NCBI GenBank assembly: GCA_934504065.1
Contig: CAKSVQ010000001.1
Location: 35,347 to 99,346, forward strand
DNA from: an uncultured Dysosmobacter sp.
GTDB lineage: Bacteria; Bacillota; Clostridia; Oscillospirales; Oscillospiraceae
Reading direction: 5' to 3'
Length of the DNA stretch: 64,000 bases
Shown: piece by piece, positions 24,008 through 33,285 of the stretch
Position numbering within the stretch: position 1 is the first letter of the stretch
How the letters are laid out: each line of letters starts with the position of its first letter
Program-made: the position numbers and the translations under genes
The notes under the pieces: model-generated
The model's database searches: none
Told to the model about the DNA's origin: nothing
What the model saw: the letters and a program-made list of their open reading frames with translations, nothing else

Positions 24008-24261
24008 AACAAAGCATGTTGGCCGTCCTGCTGGGCGGCTTTTTCCTCATTGCCCTCATCCGGGTGTTCCGCACACCGCTGCGCCTTGCGCTGCGGCTGC
24101 TGGGCAATACGCTGCTGGGGTTTCTGGCGCTGTGGGCCGTGCAGCGCACGGCGGCGTTCACAGGCATCGCGCTGGGGCTGAATCCGGTGAACGCGCTGGT
24201 CATCGGTGTGCTGGGCCTGCCGGGGTTTCTGCTGCTGCTGTTGACCCAGTGGGTGTTGTAG
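23998..24261 (+). CDS. bofA: Pro-sigmaK processing inhibitor BofA
   Basis: An 87-residue integral membrane protein with three hydrophobic segments. In B. subtilis BofA holds the SpoIVFB protease inactive in the outer forespore membrane until the sigmaK checkpoint. The C-terminal GLNPVNALVIGVLGLPGFLLLLL matches the conserved end of the family (N-x3-A-x3-G-x-L-G-x-P-G). GGAGGAGGGAACGG sets the ATG at 23998 inside the end of the DUF2508 gene, implying coupling. Together with spoIID this supports sporulation ability. Confidence 0.9.
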   Translation: MDLKQSMLAVLLGGFFLIALIRVFRTPLRLALRLLGNTLLGFLALWAVQRTAAFTGIALGLNPVNALVIGVLGLPGFLLLLLTQWVL

Positions 24262-24278
24262 CTACATAGCTCGCGCGC

Positions 24279-24809
24279 TTACAGCAGCATTCCGCCGTCA
24301 CCGTCGTAGCAGGTGAGGGAGACGGTGTGCAGCAGGAACAGTGCGGGAGCCGTGTCCACAAGGATGTCCGGCTCGCCGTTTCCGGTGCTGATCCGGGCAA
24401 GGGCCTCCGATTCGCTCCACACCACGAATCCCTCCGGGGATGAGGAGGTGAGGCGGAGGTAGAGCGCCGAGGAGTAGATGGAAGGGTCAAAGCCGCTGGG
24501 GCGGAGGGTAAAAATGCGGGGCTCCTGCGCCCTGCCGCTGCGGACCTCATAGCACAGCAGATACCGCACATCCGGGCGGTTTTCCCGCCGGAACACCACA
24601 AATTGCCTGCCGTCCCAGTCCTCCGTGTGCAGCAGGACGATCCGGTCGCTCAGGCCGAAGCGCTGGCGGGCGTGGAGGAAGCGGGTCATGGCCGCCGGGT
24701 CGTCCGCCCGGAACCCGCCTGAGGGGATGGTCGCGGCAATGAGCACGGTGAGAATGGAGAAAAAGGCGAACAGGCCCTGCGCCAGCGTGATGGGAAACCG
24801 TTTTTTCAT
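24279..24809 (-). CDS. Hypothetical membrane-anchored protein
   Basis: A 176-residue protein with one N-terminal membrane helix (GLFAFFSILTVLIAATIP) and a predicted beta-rich extracytoplasmic part. I recognise no family. GGAGGGGTTTT precedes the ATG at 24809. Convergent with bofA, with only 17 bases between stop codons and no room for a terminator. Anchored or secreted solute-binding or regulatory roles are possible but unsupported. Confidence 0.6.
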   Translation of the reverse strand: MKKRFPITLAQGLFAFFSILTVLIAATIPSGGFRADDPAAMTRFLHARQRFGLSDRIVLLHTEDWDGRQFVVFRRENRPDVRYLLCYEVRSGRAQEPRIFTLRPSGFDPSIYSSALYLRLTSSSPEGFVVWSESEALARISTGNGEPDILVDTAPALFLLHTVSLTCYDGDGGMLL

Positions 24810-24906
24810 AAAACCCCTCCTGTTAAAATACAACATGAGATTTCGGGAGATAAACAGAGATATTCAAAGAAAAACGGAGTTTTACTAGTGCTAAATGAAA
24901 ATTCTG

Positions 24907-24935
24907 TTGACACGGCGCTTCCCCTGTGGTATAAG
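24907..24935 (+). promoter_or_regulatory. Promoter of rplM-rpsI
   Basis: TTGACA (24907-24912) and TATAAG (24930-24935) are spaced by 17 bases, about 75 bases before the rplM start. Confidence 0.75.
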
Positions 24936-24941
24936 TATCCT

Positions 24942-25010
24942 TGCTCCGATTTTAACCCGGAGCACTTGATTTGTAAAGCAAATGCAAATATATGATACGG
25001 AGGAAACACC
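24942..25010 (+). promoter_or_regulatory. Candidate ribosomal protein L13 leader
   Basis: The 5' leader of rplM holds a hairpin CTCCG..CGGAG near 24946-24963 and a second pairing ATTTG..CAAAT before the ribosome binding site. L13-type autoregulatory leaders are known upstream of rplM in Firmicutes, and position and size fit. I cannot confirm a covariance-model match by eye. Confidence 0.4.
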
Positions 25011-25442
25011 ATGTCCACTTTTATGGCAAACAAGGCCAACATCGAGCGTAAGTGGTACATCCTGGACGCCGCCGGTAAGCCTCTGGGCAAGACCGCCGTT
25101 CGGGCTGCCGACCTGCTGCGCGGCAAAGGCAAAGTCACTTACACTCCCCACGCCGACTGCGGCGACAACGTCATCATCATCAACGCCGGAAAGGCTGTGC
25201 TCACCGGCAACAAGGGCACCCAGAAGATCTACCGCACCCACTCCGGTTGGGTCGGCGGCCTGAAGGAGACCCCTTACCGCATCCTGATGCAGGAGAAGCC
25301 CGACGTGGCTATGCGCGTCGCCATCCGCGGCATGATGCCCAAGAACACCATTTCCAAGGATTCTCTGAAGCGCCTGCACATCTACGCTGACGCCAACTAC
25401 GAGCAGCAGGCCCAGAAGCCCGTCGCTCTGGACGTCGAATAA
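25011..25442 (+). CDS. rplM: 50S ribosomal protein L13
   Basis: A 143-residue L13. Landmarks are [14 protein letters not shown] near residue 14, [35 protein letters not shown], and the C-terminal MLP-type [19 protein letters not shown]. Assembles early into the large subunit. The ATG at 25011 is preceded by CGGAGGAAACACC. Operon with rpsI after 14 bases, the universal L13-S9 pair. Codon use is strongly biased, as expected for a highly expressed gene. Confidence 0.98.
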   Translation: MSTFMANKANIERKWYILDAAGKPLGKTAVRAADLLRGKGKVTYTPHADCGDNVIIINAGKAVLTGNKGTQKIYRTHSGWVGGLKETPYRILMQEKPDVAMRVAIRGMMPKNTISKDSLKRLHIYADANYEQQAQKPVALDVE

Positions 25443-25456
25443 GGAGGAGTAAGAGA

Positions 25457-25861
25457 ATGTATCAGTCTAAGAAGCCTTATCTGTATGGCACCGGCCGCCG
25501 CAAGTCTTCCGTGGCCCGCGTCCATCTGTTCCCCAACGGCACTGGTTCCATCACCATCAACGGCCGCGATATCGAGGAGTATTTCGGCCTTGACACCCTG
25601 AAGATGGTCGTCCGTCAGCCTCTGGAGGCCACTGGCAACACGGGCAAGATGGACATCGTTGCCACCGTTACTGGCGGCGGCGTTTCCGGTCAGGCCGGCG
25701 CTCTGCGCCACGGCATTGCCCGCGCCCTGTTGCTGGCCAGCGAGGATAACCGCCCCATCCTGAAGAAGGCTGGCTTCCTCACCCGCGATCCTCGTATGAA
25801 GGAGCGTAAGAAGTACGGTCTGAAGGCCGCCCGTCGTGCGCCTCAGTTCTCCAAGCGCTGA
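25457..25861 (+). CDS. rpsI: 30S ribosomal protein S9
   Basis: A 134-residue S9. It begins with the Tyr-rich [19 protein letters not shown] block and ends in the basic tail RRAPQFSKR that reaches the P-site tRNA. The central [21 protein letters not shown] motif is universal. AAGGAGGAGTAAGAG sets the start. A terminator follows. Confidence 0.98.
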   Translation: MYQSKKPYLYGTGRRKSSVARVHLFPNGTGSITINGRDIEEYFGLDTLKMVVRQPLEATGNTGKMDIVATVTGGGVSGQAGALRHGIARALLLASEDNRPILKKAGFLTRDPRMKERKKYGLKAARRAPQFSKR

Positions 25862-25883
25862 TTTATCTGCTTTCTATGTCTCA

Positions 25884-25916
25884 AAACCCGGAAACCTTGT
25901 GGTTTCCGGGTTTTTC
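25884..25916 (+). terminator. rplM-rpsI terminator
   Basis: AACCCGGAAACC pairs with GGTTTCCGGGTT around a TTGT loop and ends in a T-run. Confidence 0.9.
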
Positions 25917-25953
25917 TTATGTAAAAAGGGACTTTTCCACATTTTGATAAGTT

Positions 25954-25982
25954 CGAACCCCCAGCCACTGGCCGGGGGTTCG
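25954..25982 (-). terminator. Hairpin after the SLH beta-helix gene
   Basis: CGAACCCCC..GCCA pairs with TGGC..GGGGGTTCG, 18 bases beyond the stop of the large minus-strand gene. The minus-strand 3' flank (AACTTATC) has only a short T-tract. Confidence 0.45.
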
Positions 25983-25999
25983 ATTCGCTTTATATGCGC

Positions 26000-28900
26000 T
26001 TACTTCCCAGCGTACAGCCGCCACAGGAAGGTGACGATCTGGGCGCGGGTGCAGGGGTTATTGGAGCCAAACAGGCCGTTGCCGATACCATTGGTGATGC
26101 CGTTGTCCGTGGCCCACTTGACCGCCTGCGCGTAATACGCGCCGGAAGCCACGTCGCTGAACGCGGACGTGCCGCTGGCGGACGCCTTGACCGCCCGGAA
26201 CAGGAACGCCATGCCCTGGGCGCGGGTGCAGGAGGCGTTGGGACTGAACGTGGTGTCGGTCGTGCCCAGCGTGATGCCGTTTTCCACAGCCCACGCCACG
26301 GCCTTGGCGCAGTAGCTGTCCTCGGCAACATCCGTGAAGTTTGCTGCGTTCGCAGGCTCGGGAGAGCCTGCGGCGCGCCACAGGAACGTCACGATCTGGC
26401 CCCGGGTGCAGGGATCGTTGGACCCAAACAGGCCGTTGCCCTTGCCGCCCGTGATGCCCTTGTCCGCCGCCCACTTGACGGCCTCGAAATAATAAGCGTT
26501 GGTCGCCACGTCGGCAAACGGACTGGTCACTTCCGCCGTTTCCTCAGCGAACGCGGCGCTGACCTCGACCTTGCCCTCCGGCATGGTGAAGGTATACACG
26601 CCGTTGCCCTTGTCCGTGAGCTTCAGGGCGTTGCCCTTGCTGTCAGTCACGGTGAGGCCATCCAGCTTGTAACCCGCGTCGGGCTTGACAGTGATGGTCA
26701 CGGTGCTGCCCTTGGCGGCATTCTTCGCGTTGGAAGAAACGCTGCCGTTATCTGCCTTGCTGGGAGTGTTCACGGGGTAAGTCGGTGCGGAGCTTCCGCC
26801 GCCACCGCCGCCGGAAGCGGGCTGCGGAGAGATGGTCAGCGTGCCGCTGGTAAGGGTGATCGCGTGGTAATTGCCGCCCGCAGGCTCGCTTATACCGGAG
26901 AGCACGATGTCATACGTGCCAGCCTTGGACGTGTCGGGCACAGCAGCCGCGCCGTCCTTTTCATATGTCATGATAGGTGTCCCGACAAGGGAATCACTGC
27001 CCACCAGCCCGGTGACGGTGTAGTGCGTGCCCGCCACGGGGGAAGAGAGGTCGGGCACGGCGTCGCCGACATAGATGCTCTGGTTTCTGGCGGCCACGGT
27101 GACGGTGGCCTTGCCCACGGTGATGGTGGCTGCGGCCTGCCCAAAGGCGGTGGAAGAATCATACGACGCGCTGAGCGTGGCGCTGCCTGCGCCGACAGCC
27201 TCGATCGTGGCAGCCGCGCCGTGTATGTCAATGACCTTCAACACGGCGGGGTCGCTGGAGTGCCAGCTCCACAGCTCCGCCGTTCCGGGATTCGCGGCGG
27301 CAGCGGTGACGGTGAACGCCGCATCGCCGTAGGTCTTGGCGGCGGGGGCGGCAATGGTCACACCCGCGTCTGCCTTGTCGGTGACGGTGACCGTCAGCTC
27401 TACATCCTGCTGGGCGGTATAGTTTTTAGAGCCCGCGTAGCTGGCATAGTAATACTGCTCGCCCATCTGCTCCATCTTTGCCGCGGGGTCTGTCCATGTC
27501 CAGCCCTCCGGCAGCTTCACGGTGGAAAGGGACTGCCCCTTCATGCCGATCAGGCCGACAGGCGCGGTGGGGTCTGCCTTGCGGATGGTGACGGTGGCGC
27601 TGCCGCCTGCGTACTCGTAATTATCCGCGGACACCCGGTAATAAATCGTGTATTGACCCGCGTCCGTATAGCCAAGGGCGGGGAAGCCCCATTCCTCATA
27701 AGGGCCGCTGGCCGCGGAATTGTTGGTGTTATAGCGAATGACCGCGTTGGGGTGATTGCGCACGGTCACGGTGATGGAGTGTTCCGCTCCGTCGTAGGTG
27801 CCAAGATAGTCCGCGGCGGTGATGTCGAACCGTGCCTTTCCAATGGTGAAGTGCCAGGCACTCTCATGCAGGGTGTCCGCTTTGAAGTTTCCGCCCTCCG
27901 CCACGGTGATCGTGAACGTGTAAGTTCCGGCGTTTTTGAGTGCGGCGGTGGGCTGGCCGTTGCAGACATAGTGCACGGTGTAATCGCAGTCGGTCAAGCC
28001 GCTTTGCAGGGCAATGGACACCTGCCGCTCCGCGCCGTCATAGATCGAATCGGCGGGCACGGTCACAGCGAAGTCGCCGGGGGTGGGCGTTTTTCTGGCG
28101 ATACTCCACGCGACTGTCTTCGGCTCGGCGCTGCCGTCGCTCCACTGATAACCGGAATCCAGCGTGGCCGTCGCGGTGTAGCTGCCCGCGTTGACGGCGG
28201 AGACTGCGCCGGAGAGAGTGTAGCCCGTGCCAGGATTTACGCCGATCTGCGTCTGGCCGTTATACACAAGGCCGCGCACCGCAGCGGGAACATCGACCGG
28301 GGTGGGCGCATCGCTGGCCAGCACCAGCTTGCCGCCGCTGAGGGCGATGTGGTAACCGCTGTCTTCGCTGGTGAATTTTCCGGCCGCCGCTTCGTCCAGC
28401 GTCACGCCGGATGCCGCAGCAGCAACGATCACGCCTGCGGTGGGATTCTCCACGGCCACGCCGATGCTGGCACTGTCTCCCAGCGCGGCGCTGACGGTGA
28501 CGGTCCTGCCCGTGGGCAGATAGACGTTGCCCGCCGTGTTGCCGAAGATGCGGGCATTTCCGCAGACGCTCAGCGTACCGCCGTTATACACGCCGCCGAC
28601 GCCATTTTGGGCCGTGTTGCCGCTGATGGTGCCGGAGGCCATGCGGAAGACGCCGCCTTGAGCAATGTACACTCCGCCGCCGCGGTAATTGGTGCTGTTG
28701 TCGGTGATGGAGCCGCCGTACATGTTGAACTTGCCGTAGGCGTTCACACCGCCGCCATTTGTGCCGTAGGCGTGGTTGTCGGTGATGGAGCCGCCGTAGA
28801 GATTCAGGGTGCTGTTCGTGCTGTAGATCTGCACGCCCCGGCCATACTTGCCGCTGCCGTGGGTGAGAGTGCCCACATGGCCCTCCGGCTGGCAGTCGGT

Positions 28901-31900
28901 CAGGTTGAGGACCGCGCTGCCGCGGAGCGTGATGACATCACAGGCAGCCGCGCTCTCTGTCGTCAACTTGAGCTCATGGCCGTTCAGACAGAGACTGACC
29001 GTCCCGCTGGCAACGGAAATGGGGAATTTCAGATTCAGGTTCTCGTCCAGATAATAACTTCCCGCAGCCAGCGTATAGCTGTAAGTGCCGGAGGCGGTGT
29101 CCGGGTCCTTGACGGTCCCGTTTTGCAGCAGCTCGCCCGCAGCGTTTTGCGCCAGCTTTACCGCAAAGGTGGTCTGGCCGGATTCCGCCCCATGGCCGAT
29201 CTGATTGCAGGTATTGCCGCCGCAGAGGAAGTGCCTGTGAGGCTGGGGCGGGGCCAGCTTCACCGTGCCGTCTGCGGCGAGGGAGGTAATATACTTCTCA
29301 TTATCACTGGTGAAACGGGCGGCTTCCTCCGCGCTTACCGCGTGGCTTCCTGTGCCAGCGGCAACGGTGACGGGGCTGCCGACTGCGGGCGTGTCCATTG
29401 TGGTCACGCCGATCTTGCCAGTGAAGTTCGCCCCAACGGTGACGCGCTTGTCGCGATACAGATAGAGATTGCTGGCGCTGCCGTCCGTTTTTTCGTTGTC
29501 GGTGATCTCCATATCGCCGGAGACCGTCAGGCTGACGCTGTTTCCGGCCGACTCCACGCCGCCGACGTTGGGGGAGGTGTTCTTCGTGATGGAACCGCCG
29601 TAGAGATACGCTCTTTGATAGTTGCCAAGACCGCCGATGCCGTATGGCCCCTTGGAATGGTTGCTGGTGATGGAGCCGCCGTACATATAGAAGTCAACGG
29701 AGTTCGACACGCCGCCGGCACCGTTGTCGGAAACGGTATTGTTGGTGACCGTTCCGCCGAAGAGCCTCACAACGCTGTTTGCGCCGTTGTGGTTAAACAG
29801 GGTGTTGATGCCAACGCCCAGAATGCCGTCCGCGTGCTGCACGCGGCCTTGGGGATCGTCAGCCGTTCCGGCGTGGCAGTCGGTCAGTGTGAAGTCGCGG
29901 CCCTCGTTTATGAAGATCGCGGCGTAATTGTTTCGATACAGACTGCTTGTTCCGGCGGTGATCGTATAGCCGTTCAGGCAGAGCACCGTGCCGTCCGCCG
30001 GTCCCCACGGCCCGCTGGTCGTCACGTTTTTGGTCAGATACCAGTTCCCGGCGGAAGTGGGTAGGGAGGTGTCGGATTCCCACGGCTGGAATACGGTCTC
30101 GCTGTCCGTGTGTCCGCCCACCTTTGTGCAGGTGCCGCCGCCGCAGAGATAGTGCTGATGGGGCGGATTTGCCAGAACAAGGGTGTTGCCCACTAGCTGG
30201 ATCGTGTAAGGGGCGCCCGCGTCGGCAAAGACATGCTGCTCGTCGCCCGCCTGCGCGCCAGTGGCGACCGTGACGGAGCTTCCGCTGGCGGGGAGGGCGT
30301 CGCTGTCCTTCTGGATGCCGATGCTGGCGTCGCCCGTCAGGCCGCCGTTGATCGTGAGCGCGGCATCGCCCGCAAGATAGACGTTTCCGGCGGAGTGTCC
30401 CGTGACTCTGGCGCTGCCGCCGACGGACATGGAAGCGCCGCTGGCCACATACACGCCGCTGTTTTCCACAGATGTTCCGCCGCCGTTATTTTGAACACTG
30501 CCGCCATACATATTGAAAGCGCCATTTACCAGCACGCCACTGCCTTTGTCGTCAAAGAGTCGGTTTCCGGTGATGCTGCCGCCGTACATGGTAAAGGTGC
30601 CGCCGGAGAGGACCTCCGCGCCGCCTCCATTTGACCGATTATAGTTGCCGCTGCCCCACCAGCTCTGGTGGGTGATTTTGCCCACCGCGTCCCGCAGATA
30701 GCAGTCAGTCAGGGTGAAGTCCCCACCGTCTTTGACGGTGATGGTATTCCGGTCGAGAGTGCTGGCGTGCTTGAGCGTCACATCGTATCCGTGCAGGCAA
30801 AGCGCCACCTTCGCGCCGCTTTCAATGGAAATGGGACACTCAAGATCAAGATCGCCATCCAGATAGTAATTGCCGGAGGGCAGCATATAGGTCGGGTACG
30901 AGCCGCTGGTGGAATACTGCGCCGCCAGCTTGTTTTGAGAGCTTCCAAGCCGCAGATCGCCGTCCGAGCCCAGCCAGATCGGGGTGAACACGGTTTCTGC
31001 GTCGTCCGTATGCCCGGCGGCATGGGTGCAGGACTCCGCGCCGCAGAGGTTGTGCTTATGGCTGGTGGTCATCACCAGCTGCGGCTCGCCGCTGTTTATT
31101 TCGTAGTAGAGGTAATCGCGGTCGCAGGAAAAGCGCGATGCCATCTCCCGGGTGAGTGTGTCCGCGTGCTCACCCTTTACAACGCAGACGGGGGTCGCGG
31201 TGAGGTCTTTGACCATGACGCCCGCCTCACCTGTGAAATCGTCCGCGACGGTGACGTATGCGCCGCCGTTCAGCATGATGTTCTGGGGCGCGCCTTTTGT
31301 CCGGTCAGACCTGTTGAGTGCCCGGTTGTCGGTGACCTTCGCGCTGCCGGAGAGGATCATTTTGCTGGAAGGCCCGTCCAGATACACGCCGGCGTTGTCA
31401 AATGTAGCGGTCCAGACTGACCCATAGTTCCCGGAGATCTCGCCGCCGCTCATATAAAAGGTGCCGCTGCGTACCTCCACAACGCCCCAAGGATTCGTAT
31501 TTCTCGTGAGCTTTCCGCCGGTCATGTAAAAGGCCGCGCCGCCGTCAACGTACACAACGGCGCCGATGCCGCAGTCAAGATGCTCATTTACCTGTATGTG
31601 CTCCAGTGTGCCCGGGGTGCTGGGGTCGGCACAGTCCTCCAGCGTGAGGCTGACGGGACCTTTGAGAGTGAATATGCGATTATCAACTAGGCTTTCATAG
31701 TTGATCAGGTGACAGCCATTCAGGCACACTGTCACATCGCCTTCAACGTTGATTTGAGGAAAATGCGTGTAGTCTCTGTCAAAATAGTATTTTCCAGTAG
31801 GCAGCTTGTACTGATAGGGTTTATAGTCACGCGACATTTCCGCCGCCTCCGAGCCGATGTACAGCACGCCGTCACTGTCAACGGACAGGAGGGTATAGCC

Positions 31901-32197
31901 GGAGTGGTCATGCCCGCTCTCGGCCTGTACGGCGGCGCTTTGCTCTGCTGCCTGTGGGGCGGGGACTTCCGCTTCCGTCAGTTCCTCTGGCTCCTCCGCG
32001 GGCGGTTCCTCTTTTGTGGGAACGTTTTCTCCTGAATTTTCTTCCGGCTGTTCCGGCTCCGGCTGGGCCGGGGCGGTCTCGCCCTGCTTGGTCGGCTCCT
32101 GCTGCGGCGCTGGGGTGCCCTCCGCCAGTGCTGCCGTGGGCAGCATGGTCAGGCACAGGGCCAGCGCAAGCAGCAGACTGAGTGTTTTTTTCTTCAT
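26000..32197 (-). CDS. Very large SLH-anchored beta-helix surface protein
   Basis: A 2065-residue secreted protein. Signal peptide MKKKTLSLLLALALCLTMLP with cleavage likely after ALA near residue 25, then a Pro/Glu/Gln-rich linker to about 90. Four large modules of right-handed beta-helix (Pectin-lyase-like) repeats follow, with many NLY or MYGGSIT(G/D)N turns. Modules begin with the Cys-His pattern H-x-H-x-LCG-x3-C (HKHNLCGAESC, HQHYLCGGGTC, HRHFLCGGNTC). After about residue 1280 come MBG/Big-like beta domains (GKATVTVAARNQSIYVGD), and the last 200 residues hold three SLH domains (FADVATNAYYFEAVKWAADKG type) for attachment to the cell wall. Probable adhesin or S-layer component. Confidence 0.85.
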   Translation of the reverse strand: MKKKTLSLLLALALCLTMLPTAALAEGTPAPQQEPTKQGETAPAQPEPEQPEENSGENVPTKEEPPAEEPEELTEAEVPAPQAAEQSAAVQAESGHDHSGYTLLSVDSDGVLYIGSEAAEMSRDYKPYQYKLPTGKYYFDRDYTHFPQINVEGDVTVCLNGCHLINYESLVDNRIFTLKGPVSLTLEDCADPSTPGTLEHIQVNEHLDCGIGAVVYVDGGAAFYMTGGKLTRNTNPWGVVEVRSGTFYMSGGEISGNYGSVWTATFDNAGVYLDGPSSKMILSGSAKVTDNRALNRSDRTKGAPQNIMLNGGAYVTVADDFTGEAGVMVKDLTATPVCVVKGEHADTLTREMASRFSCDRDYLYYEINSGEPQLVMTTSHKHNLCGAESCTHAAGHTDDAETVFTPIWLGSDGDLRLGSSQNKLAAQYSTSGSYPTYMLPSGNYYLDGDLDLECPISIESGAKVALCLHGYDVTLKHASTLDRNTITVKDGGDFTLTDCYLRDAVGKITHQSWWGSGNYNRSNGGGAEVLSGGTFTMYGGSITGNRLFDDKGSGVLVNGAFNMYGGSVQNNGGGTSVENSGVYVASGASMSVGGSARVTGHSAGNVYLAGDAALTINGGLTGDASIGIQKDSDALPASGSSVTVATGAQAGDEQHVFADAGAPYTIQLVGNTLVLANPPHQHYLCGGGTCTKVGGHTDSETVFQPWESDTSLPTSAGNWYLTKNVTTSGPWGPADGTVLCLNGYTITAGTSSLYRNNYAAIFINEGRDFTLTDCHAGTADDPQGRVQHADGILGVGINTLFNHNGANSVVRLFGGTVTNNTVSDNGAGGVSNSVDFYMYGGSITSNHSKGPYGIGGLGNYQRAYLYGGSITKNTSPNVGGVESAGNSVSLTVSGDMEITDNEKTDGSASNLYLYRDKRVTVGANFTGKIGVTTMDTPAVGSPVTVAAGTGSHAVSAEEAARFTSDNEKYITSLAADGTVKLAPPQPHRHFLCGGNTCNQIGHGAESGQTTFAVKLAQNAAGELLQNGTVKDPDTASGTYSYTLAAGSYYLDENLNLKFPISVASGTVSLCLNGHELKLTTESAAACDVITLRGSAVLNLTDCQPEGHVGTLTHGSGKYGRGVQIYSTNSTLNLYGGSITDNHAYGTNGGGVNAYGKFNMYGGSITDNSTNYRGGGVYIAQGGVFRMASGTISGNTAQNGVGGVYNGGTLSVCGNARIFGNTAGNVYLPTGRTVTVSAALGDSASIGVAVENPTAGVIVAAAASGVTLDEAAAGKFTSEDSGYHIALSGGKLVLASDAPTPVDVPAAVRGLVYNGQTQIGVNPGTGYTLSGAVSAVNAGSYTATATLDSGYQWSDGSAEPKTVAWSIARKTPTPGDFAVTVPADSIYDGAERQVSIALQSGLTDCDYTVHYVCNGQPTAALKNAGTYTFTITVAEGGNFKADTLHESAWHFTIGKARFDITAADYLGTYDGAEHSITVTVRNHPNAVIRYNTNNSAASGPYEEWGFPALGYTDAGQYTIYYRVSADNYEYAGGSATVTIRKADPTAPVGLIGMKGQSLSTVKLPEGWTWTDPAAKMEQMGEQYYYASYAGSKNYTAQQDVELTVTVTDKADAGVTIAAPAAKTYGDAAFTVTAAAANPGTAELWSWHSSDPAVLKVIDIHGAAATIEAVGAGSATLSASYDSSTAFGQAAATITVGKATVTVAARNQSIYVGDAVPDLSSPVAGTHYTVTGLVGSDSLVGTPIMTYEKDGAAAVPDTSKAGTYDIVLSGISEPAGGNYHAITLTSGTLTISPQPASGGGGGGSSAPTYPVNTPSKADNGSVSSNAKNAAKGSTVTITVKPDAGYKLDGLTVTDSKGNALKLTDKGNGVYTFTMPEGKVEVSAAFAEETAEVTSPFADVATNAYYFEAVKWAADKGITGGKGNGLFGSNDPCTRGQIVTFLWRAAGSPEPANAANFTDVAEDSYCAKAVAWAVENGITLGTTDTTFSPNASCTRAQGMAFLFRAVKASASGTSAFSDVASGAYYAQAVKWATDNGITNGIGNGLFGSNNPCTRAQIVTFLWRLYAGK

Positions 32198-32268
32198 GCT
32201 TGTCCCTCCCGTATGGTCGTCTCCTTGAATATCACGGTGCGAAAGGAAATGGCCCTCCGTACACGGAG

Positions 32269-32292
32269 GACAAGGGAGCGCGCTCCCTTGTC
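32269..32292. promoter_or_regulatory. 24-base perfect palindrome in a divergent promoter region
   Basis: GACAAGGGAGCG is followed directly by its reverse complement CGCTCCCTTGTC, with no loop. It lies between the SLH gene and the merR gene, which point away from each other. A dimeric operator is likely; on the minus strand its right edge forms TTGACA. Confidence 0.5.
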
Positions 32293-32363
32293 AACGCGTC
32301 CTGCGGGCCACCTCCGGGAATGGGCAAAGACTGCGCGGTAGTCGGTTCTGGCCGACATTTTCC

Positions 32364-32420
32364 TTGCTTTTTCTGCGGCATTCCCTTATACTCACATCAT
32401 ACACCGTACATCAATGTACG
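32364..32420 (+). promoter_or_regulatory. merR promoter and operator-like dyad
   Basis: TTGCTT (32364-32369) and TATACT (32387-32392) are spaced by 17 bases. The dyad CGTACAT-CA-ATGTACG (32405-32420) begins 12 bases downstream, the place for a roadblock or autorepression site. In MerR-activated promoters the dyad would normally lie between the boxes, so this may be a different type of control. Confidence 0.55.
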
Positions 32421-32455
32421 ATACAAGCACTACTTTGCGTCTGAAGGAAATTTGT

Positions 32456-33229
32456 ATGGAACACACAGAAAATCTCTTTACGATTGGTGAAATCGCCAAA
32501 GCGCTGGGCGTTACTCGCCGCATCATCCTCCACTATGAGGAGCGGGGCCTTATCCATCCCGATGGCCGGGACGAATCCACCGGAAACCGCCTGTACTCTA
32601 TTGACACCTTCACGCAGCTGCGCAGCATCCGCAGCCTGCAAAATCTGGGGCTGACGCTGGATGAGATTCGGAACTATTTCCAGCGGGACAGCGACTTGAT
32701 GCCCTTGATCCGCCGTCTGGAGGGCATGCGGGACGAGCTGAATCTGAACATCGAAAAGCTCTACGAGCGCTCGAAGACCAACTCCGCGCAAGTGAGGGAG
32801 CTGGTGCTTCCGACCCAGCTGGTGTACCGCCGGACGTACCACACTGAAACGGTGGCGGAAAAGACGGTGCTGCTGCGCAACACGGCGCTGGAGGCCATGC
32901 GCTCCTACGGCACGGATATTACCCGGCGGATGTATTTCATCGAATTTTCCGTGGACCGCCCGGCGGAGGTCTCTTTCTGCGTGGCGGTGCCGCAGGGTAG
33001 CGCGGGGGAGCACGTGGAAACGCTGGCGCCCGGCCGCGCCATCTGCCTGTATCATCACGGCAGGTATGAACAGCTGCCCGCCGTGGGGCGGCTGCTGCTG
33101 GACGAGGCGGCCCGGCGCGGTCTCACGCCGCTGGGCACCCTGCGCCATACCTATCTGGAAGGCCCGCCCCAGCATCAGGATCCCGGCAAATTCATCACGC
33201 AGGTGGCCCTGCCGCTTGCCGAGTGCTAA
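32456..33229 (+). CDS. MerR family regulator with GyrI-like effector domain
   Basis: A 257-residue transcription factor with the layout of BmrR. The MerR winged helix is at 7-75 (FTIGEIAKALGVTRRIILHYEERGLI), a dimerisation helix follows to about 120, and the C-terminal part (GyrI-like/AraC effector binding) has VSFCVAVPQGS, AICLYHHGRYEQL and TLRHTYLEGPP. BmrR-like proteins sense hydrophobic ligands and activate export or redox genes. The neighbouring flavodoxin-like gene, 57 bases on, is a plausible target. GAAGGAAATTTGT sets the start at 32456. Confidence 0.87.
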   Translation: MEHTENLFTIGEIAKALGVTRRIILHYEERGLIHPDGRDESTGNRLYSIDTFTQLRSIRSLQNLGLTLDEIRNYFQRDSDLMPLIRRLEGMRDELNLNIEKLYERSKTNSAQVRELVLPTQLVYRRTYHTETVAEKTVLLRNTALEAMRSYGTDITRRMYFIEFSVDRPAEVSFCVAVPQGSAGEHVETLAPGRAICLYHHGRYEQLPAVGRLLLDEAARRGLTPLGTLRHTYLEGPPQHQDPGKFITQVALPLAEC

Positions 33230-33285
33230 CAGACTGTCTGTGCATCCCGGCGGCGTGATATACTTTATACAAAAAGGTGACGCAC

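Noticed and set aside
25994-30064. A 1356-codon open frame on the plus strand opposite the SLH surface-protein gene
   Set aside because: It lies entirely antisense to a coherent signal-peptide/beta-helix/SLH protein, has no ribosome binding site or recognisable domain, and is explained by the GC-rich codon pattern of the real gene.
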